This document shows positions 61,908 to 64,000 of a DNA stretch of 64,000 nt, piece by piece. The notes beneath the pieces were generated by a model. It saw only the letters and a program-made list of their open reading frames with translations, was not told the origin of the DNA and made no database searches. The position numbers and the translations under genes are program-made. The DNA lies in contig JALNYU010000004.1 in NCBI GenBank assembly GCA_023229645.1, positions 186,001-250,000 of the forward strand, in the 5' to 3' direction. This stretch comes from Nevskia sp. (GTDB taxonomy: Bacteria; Pseudomonadota; Gammaproteobacteria; Nevskiales; Nevskiaceae). Position 1 is the first letter of the stretch. Each line of letters begins with the position of its first letter.

Positions 61908-64000
61908 ATGGCGACATCTGAAAACAACGGCACATCCACTGAGCGCGTCCGGCTCGGTGGGCTGCGCGGCCTACTGATTCTTACTGCATTGGCGTTGCTA
62001 GTCAGCGCGAGTTGGGCCGCGTGGCGGCAGGTGCCGCGCACCGATCCGCTGCATCCGCCGCAGGCTAGAACGACTTGGGATTGGTGGTTAAATCCGGTTG
62101 AGGAGAATGCGCTGCAGCGGGTGAACCTTGTTTCAAGCACGCCGCTTAGTTCGATATTCTTCCTAGCCGACGCCCAACACGGTTGGGCCGTCGGCTGGAG
62201 CGACACAATTCTCGCCACCACCGACGGCGGCCAGCATTGGCAGGCACAGGCCAGCGGCACTGAGCAAGGGCTCACCAGCGTTCAGTTCAGCGACGCGCAG
62301 CACGGCTGGGCCGTCGGCTGGAGCGGCACAATCCTCGCCACCGCCGATGGTGGCCAGCATTGGCGGGCACAGGCCAGCGGCACCACAGAAGCGCTCAACA
62401 GCGTTCAGTTCATCGACGCGCAGCACGGCTGGGCCGTCGGCAGCGGCGGCACGATTCTCGCCACCACCGATGGCGGCCAGCATTGGCGGGCACAGGCCAG
62501 CGGCACCACGGAAGCGCTCTACAGCGTTCAGTTCAGCGACGCGCAGCACGGTTGGGCCGTCGGCTTGGGCGGCGCCATTCTCGCCACCGCCGACGGCGGC
62601 CAGCATTGGCGGACACAGGCCAGCGGCACTGAGCAAGGGCTCACCAGCGTTCAGTTCATCGACGCGCAGCACGGCTGGGTAGTCGGCAGCGGCGGCACGA
62701 TTCTCGCCACCACCGATGGCGGCCAGCATTGGCGGGCACAGGCCAGCGGCACCACGGAAGCGCTCTACAGCGTTCAGTTCAGCGACGCGCAGCACGGCTG
62801 GGCCGTCGGCGGAGAGGGCACGATTCTCGCCACCACCGATGGCGGCCGGCGCTGGCGGGCACAGGCCAGCGGCACCACGCAACGGCTCACCAGCGTTCAG
62901 TTCAGCGACGCGCAGCGCGGCTGGGTCGTGGGCGTCAACCCCTTGGAGGATAACGGCGGAACGATTCTCGCCACCACCGATGGCGGCCAGCATTGGCGGG
63001 CACAGACCAGCGGCACCACGAATCGGCTCAACAGCGTTCAGTTCATCGACGCGCAGCACGGCTGGGCTGTCCACCACGACTTATTAGGGGAAAGCCGCGG
63101 CACGATTCTCGCCACCACCGATGGCGGCCAGCATTGGCGGGCACAGGCCAGCGGCACGACCCAAGCGCTCAAGAGTGTTCAGTTCGTCGACGCGCAGCAC
63201 GGCTGGGCCGTCGGCTGGCGCGGCACAATTCTCGCCACCACCGACGGCGGCCAGCATTGGCAGGCACAGGCCAGCGGCACCACGCAAGACCTCCAAAGCG
63301 TTCAGTTCATCGACGCGCAGCACGGCTGGGCTGTCGGTGGAAATATCTTTGGAGGCGGCGGCACGATTCTCGCCACCACCGACGGCGGCCAGCATTGGCA
63401 GACCCAGGCCAGCGGCACTATGCAATGGCTCAGCAGCGTTCAGTTCATCGACGCGCAGCACGGCTGGGCCGTCAGCTGGGGCGGCACAATTCTCGCCACC
63501 GCCGACGGCGGCCAGCATTGGCAGGCGCAGGACAGCGGCCCCACGCCTGGGCTCACCAGCGTTCAGTTCGTCGACGCGCAGCACGGTTGGGCCGTCGGCT
63601 ATGACGGCACAATCCTCGCCACCGCCGACGGCGGCCAGCATTGGCGGACACAGGCCAGCGGCACTGAGCAAGGGCTCACCAGCGTTCAGTTCATCGACGC
63701 GCAGCACGGCCGGGTCGTCGGCTGGCGCGGCACGATTCTCGCCACCGCCGATGGCGGCCAGCATTGGCGGGCACAGGCCAGCGACACCACGCAAGATCTC
63801 CAAAGCGTTCATTTCCCCGACGCGCAGCACGGCTGGGCCGTCGGCGAAGGCGGCACAATCCTCGTCACCACCGATGGCGGCCAGCACTGGCAGCGCACGG
63901 ACCTCAACGCCGAGATCGCAGGCAAGATCGGAGCGCACAGCACTTGGTTCTTCATCGACTCGGTGCATGGCATCTGGATCGGCAGCCAAGCCCGCTACGA
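61908..64000 (+). CDS. Membrane-anchored Ycf48/BNR-like repeat protein, 3' end outside window
   Basis: An open frame of at least 697 codons from an ATG after AAGGGACGG. A single membrane helix (residues about 20-39) anchors a large exported part. From residue 80 on there are 14 repeats of about 41 residues, each like SVQF-DAQHGWAVG-GTILATTDGGQHW, the blade pattern of Ycf48/photosystem-assembly-like and BNR propellers. Fourteen units could form two seven-blade propellers. Units 7, 8 and 10 carry short inserts. Repeats are close to identical in DNA. The function is not known; Ycf48-like domains in non-photosynthetic bacteria are of unclear role. Confidence 0.85.
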   Translation, partial: MATSENNGTSTERVRLGGLRGLLILTALALLVSASWAAWRQVPRTDPLHPPQARTTWDWWLNPVEENALQRVNLVSSTPLSSIFFLADAQHGWAVGWSDTILATTDGGQHWQAQASGTEQGLTSVQFSDAQHGWAVGWSGTILATADGGQHWRAQASGTTEALNSVQFIDAQHGWAVGSGGTILATTDGGQHWRAQASGTTEALYSVQFSDAQHGWAVGLGGAILATADGGQHWRTQASGTEQGLTSVQFIDAQHGWVVGSGGTILATTDGGQHWRAQASGTTEALYSVQFSDAQHGWAVGGEGTILATTDGGRRWRAQASGTTQRLTSVQFSDAQRGWVVGVNPLEDNGGTILATTDGGQHWRAQTSGTTNRLNSVQFIDAQHGWAVHHDLLGESRGTILATTDGGQHWRAQASGTTQALKSVQFVDAQHGWAVGWRGTILATTDGGQHWQAQASGTTQDLQSVQFIDAQHGWAVGGNIFGGGGTILATTDGGQHWQTQASGTMQWLSSVQFIDAQHGWAVSWGGTILATADGGQHWQAQDSGPTPGLTSVQFVDAQHGWAVGYDGTILATADGGQHWRTQASGTEQGLTSVQFIDAQHGRVVGWRGTILATADGGQHWRAQASDTTQDLQSVHFPDAQHGWAVGEGGTILVTTDGGQHWQRTDLNAEIAGKIGAHSTWFFIDSVHGIWIGSQARY
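62145..63899 (+). repeat. Tandem 123-bp coding repeats
   Basis: Fourteen direct copies, mostly 123 bases, with inserts of whole codons in three. Phrases such as GACGCGCAGCACGGCTGGGC and GGCGGCCAGCATTGGC recur almost unchanged, implying recent expansion or gene conversion. Confidence 0.9.

Noticed and set aside
62145..63899. Regular repeats as a possible CRISPR array
   Set aside because: Units are 123 bases, directly adjoining, in frame and coding; there are no unique spacers or cas genes.
62163..63989. Long open frames on the minus strand inside the repeat gene
   Set aside because: They mirror the 123-bp repeats of the plus-strand Ycf48-like protein, start without ribosome sites, and show repeated low-complexity sequence; they are shadows of codon bias.

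Overview
The window is dominated by one long flagellar and chemotaxis cluster, bases 1 to about 48,560. The gene order is flgA-flgM-flgN and cheV, flgBCDEF, flgGHIJKL, fliC-flaG-fliD-fliS-PilZ, a LuxR-type regulator, rpoN, a receiver protein, fleQ, fliEFGHIJK, fliLMNOPQR-flhB, a diguanylate cyclase, flhA-flhF-fleN-fliA, and cheY-cheZ-cheA-motC. This order, a FleQ/RpoN/FliA hierarchy, single-flagellum placement genes (flhF, fleN) and a CheZ-type phosphatase point to a gammaproteobacterium of the Xanthomonadales/Nevskiales kind with moderately high GC. That placement is inference from gene order and protein style, not from a search.

Regulation can be read partly from the DNA. Motifs of the -24/-12 (sigma-54) type lie before flgA, flgB, fliE and fliL, with weaker ones before flgG and flhA. 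FliA (sigma-28) motifs lie before fliC, cheV and flgM. Their sigma factors (RpoN, FliA), the activator FleQ and the anti-sigma factor FlgM are all encoded here. Two GGDEF proteins and a PilZ-type protein add a cyclic-di-GMP layer inside the cluster.

From the tRNA-Met gene (48,643-48,719) to about 58,690 lies an integrated island. It holds a P4-type tyrosine integrase with its catalytic arginine segment out of frame, a very large nuclease-STAND ATPase of the Avs/antiphage kind split by one extra base in a run of nine C, a gene-poor stretch of presumed mobile debris, and a parDE toxin-antitoxin pair with a visible operator. A terminator at 58,731 probably belonged to the tRNA before insertion.

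The right end carries a zinc-responsive pair: a COG0523 GTPase (ZigA-like) and a Zur repressor, each preceded by a matching Zur-box-like palindrome. An IS5-type transposase stub follows, then a 207-bp palindromic element whose inverted copy lies at 12,182, about 49 kb away. The window ends inside a membrane-anchored Ycf48/BNR-like protein built from 14 nearly identical 41-residue repeats.
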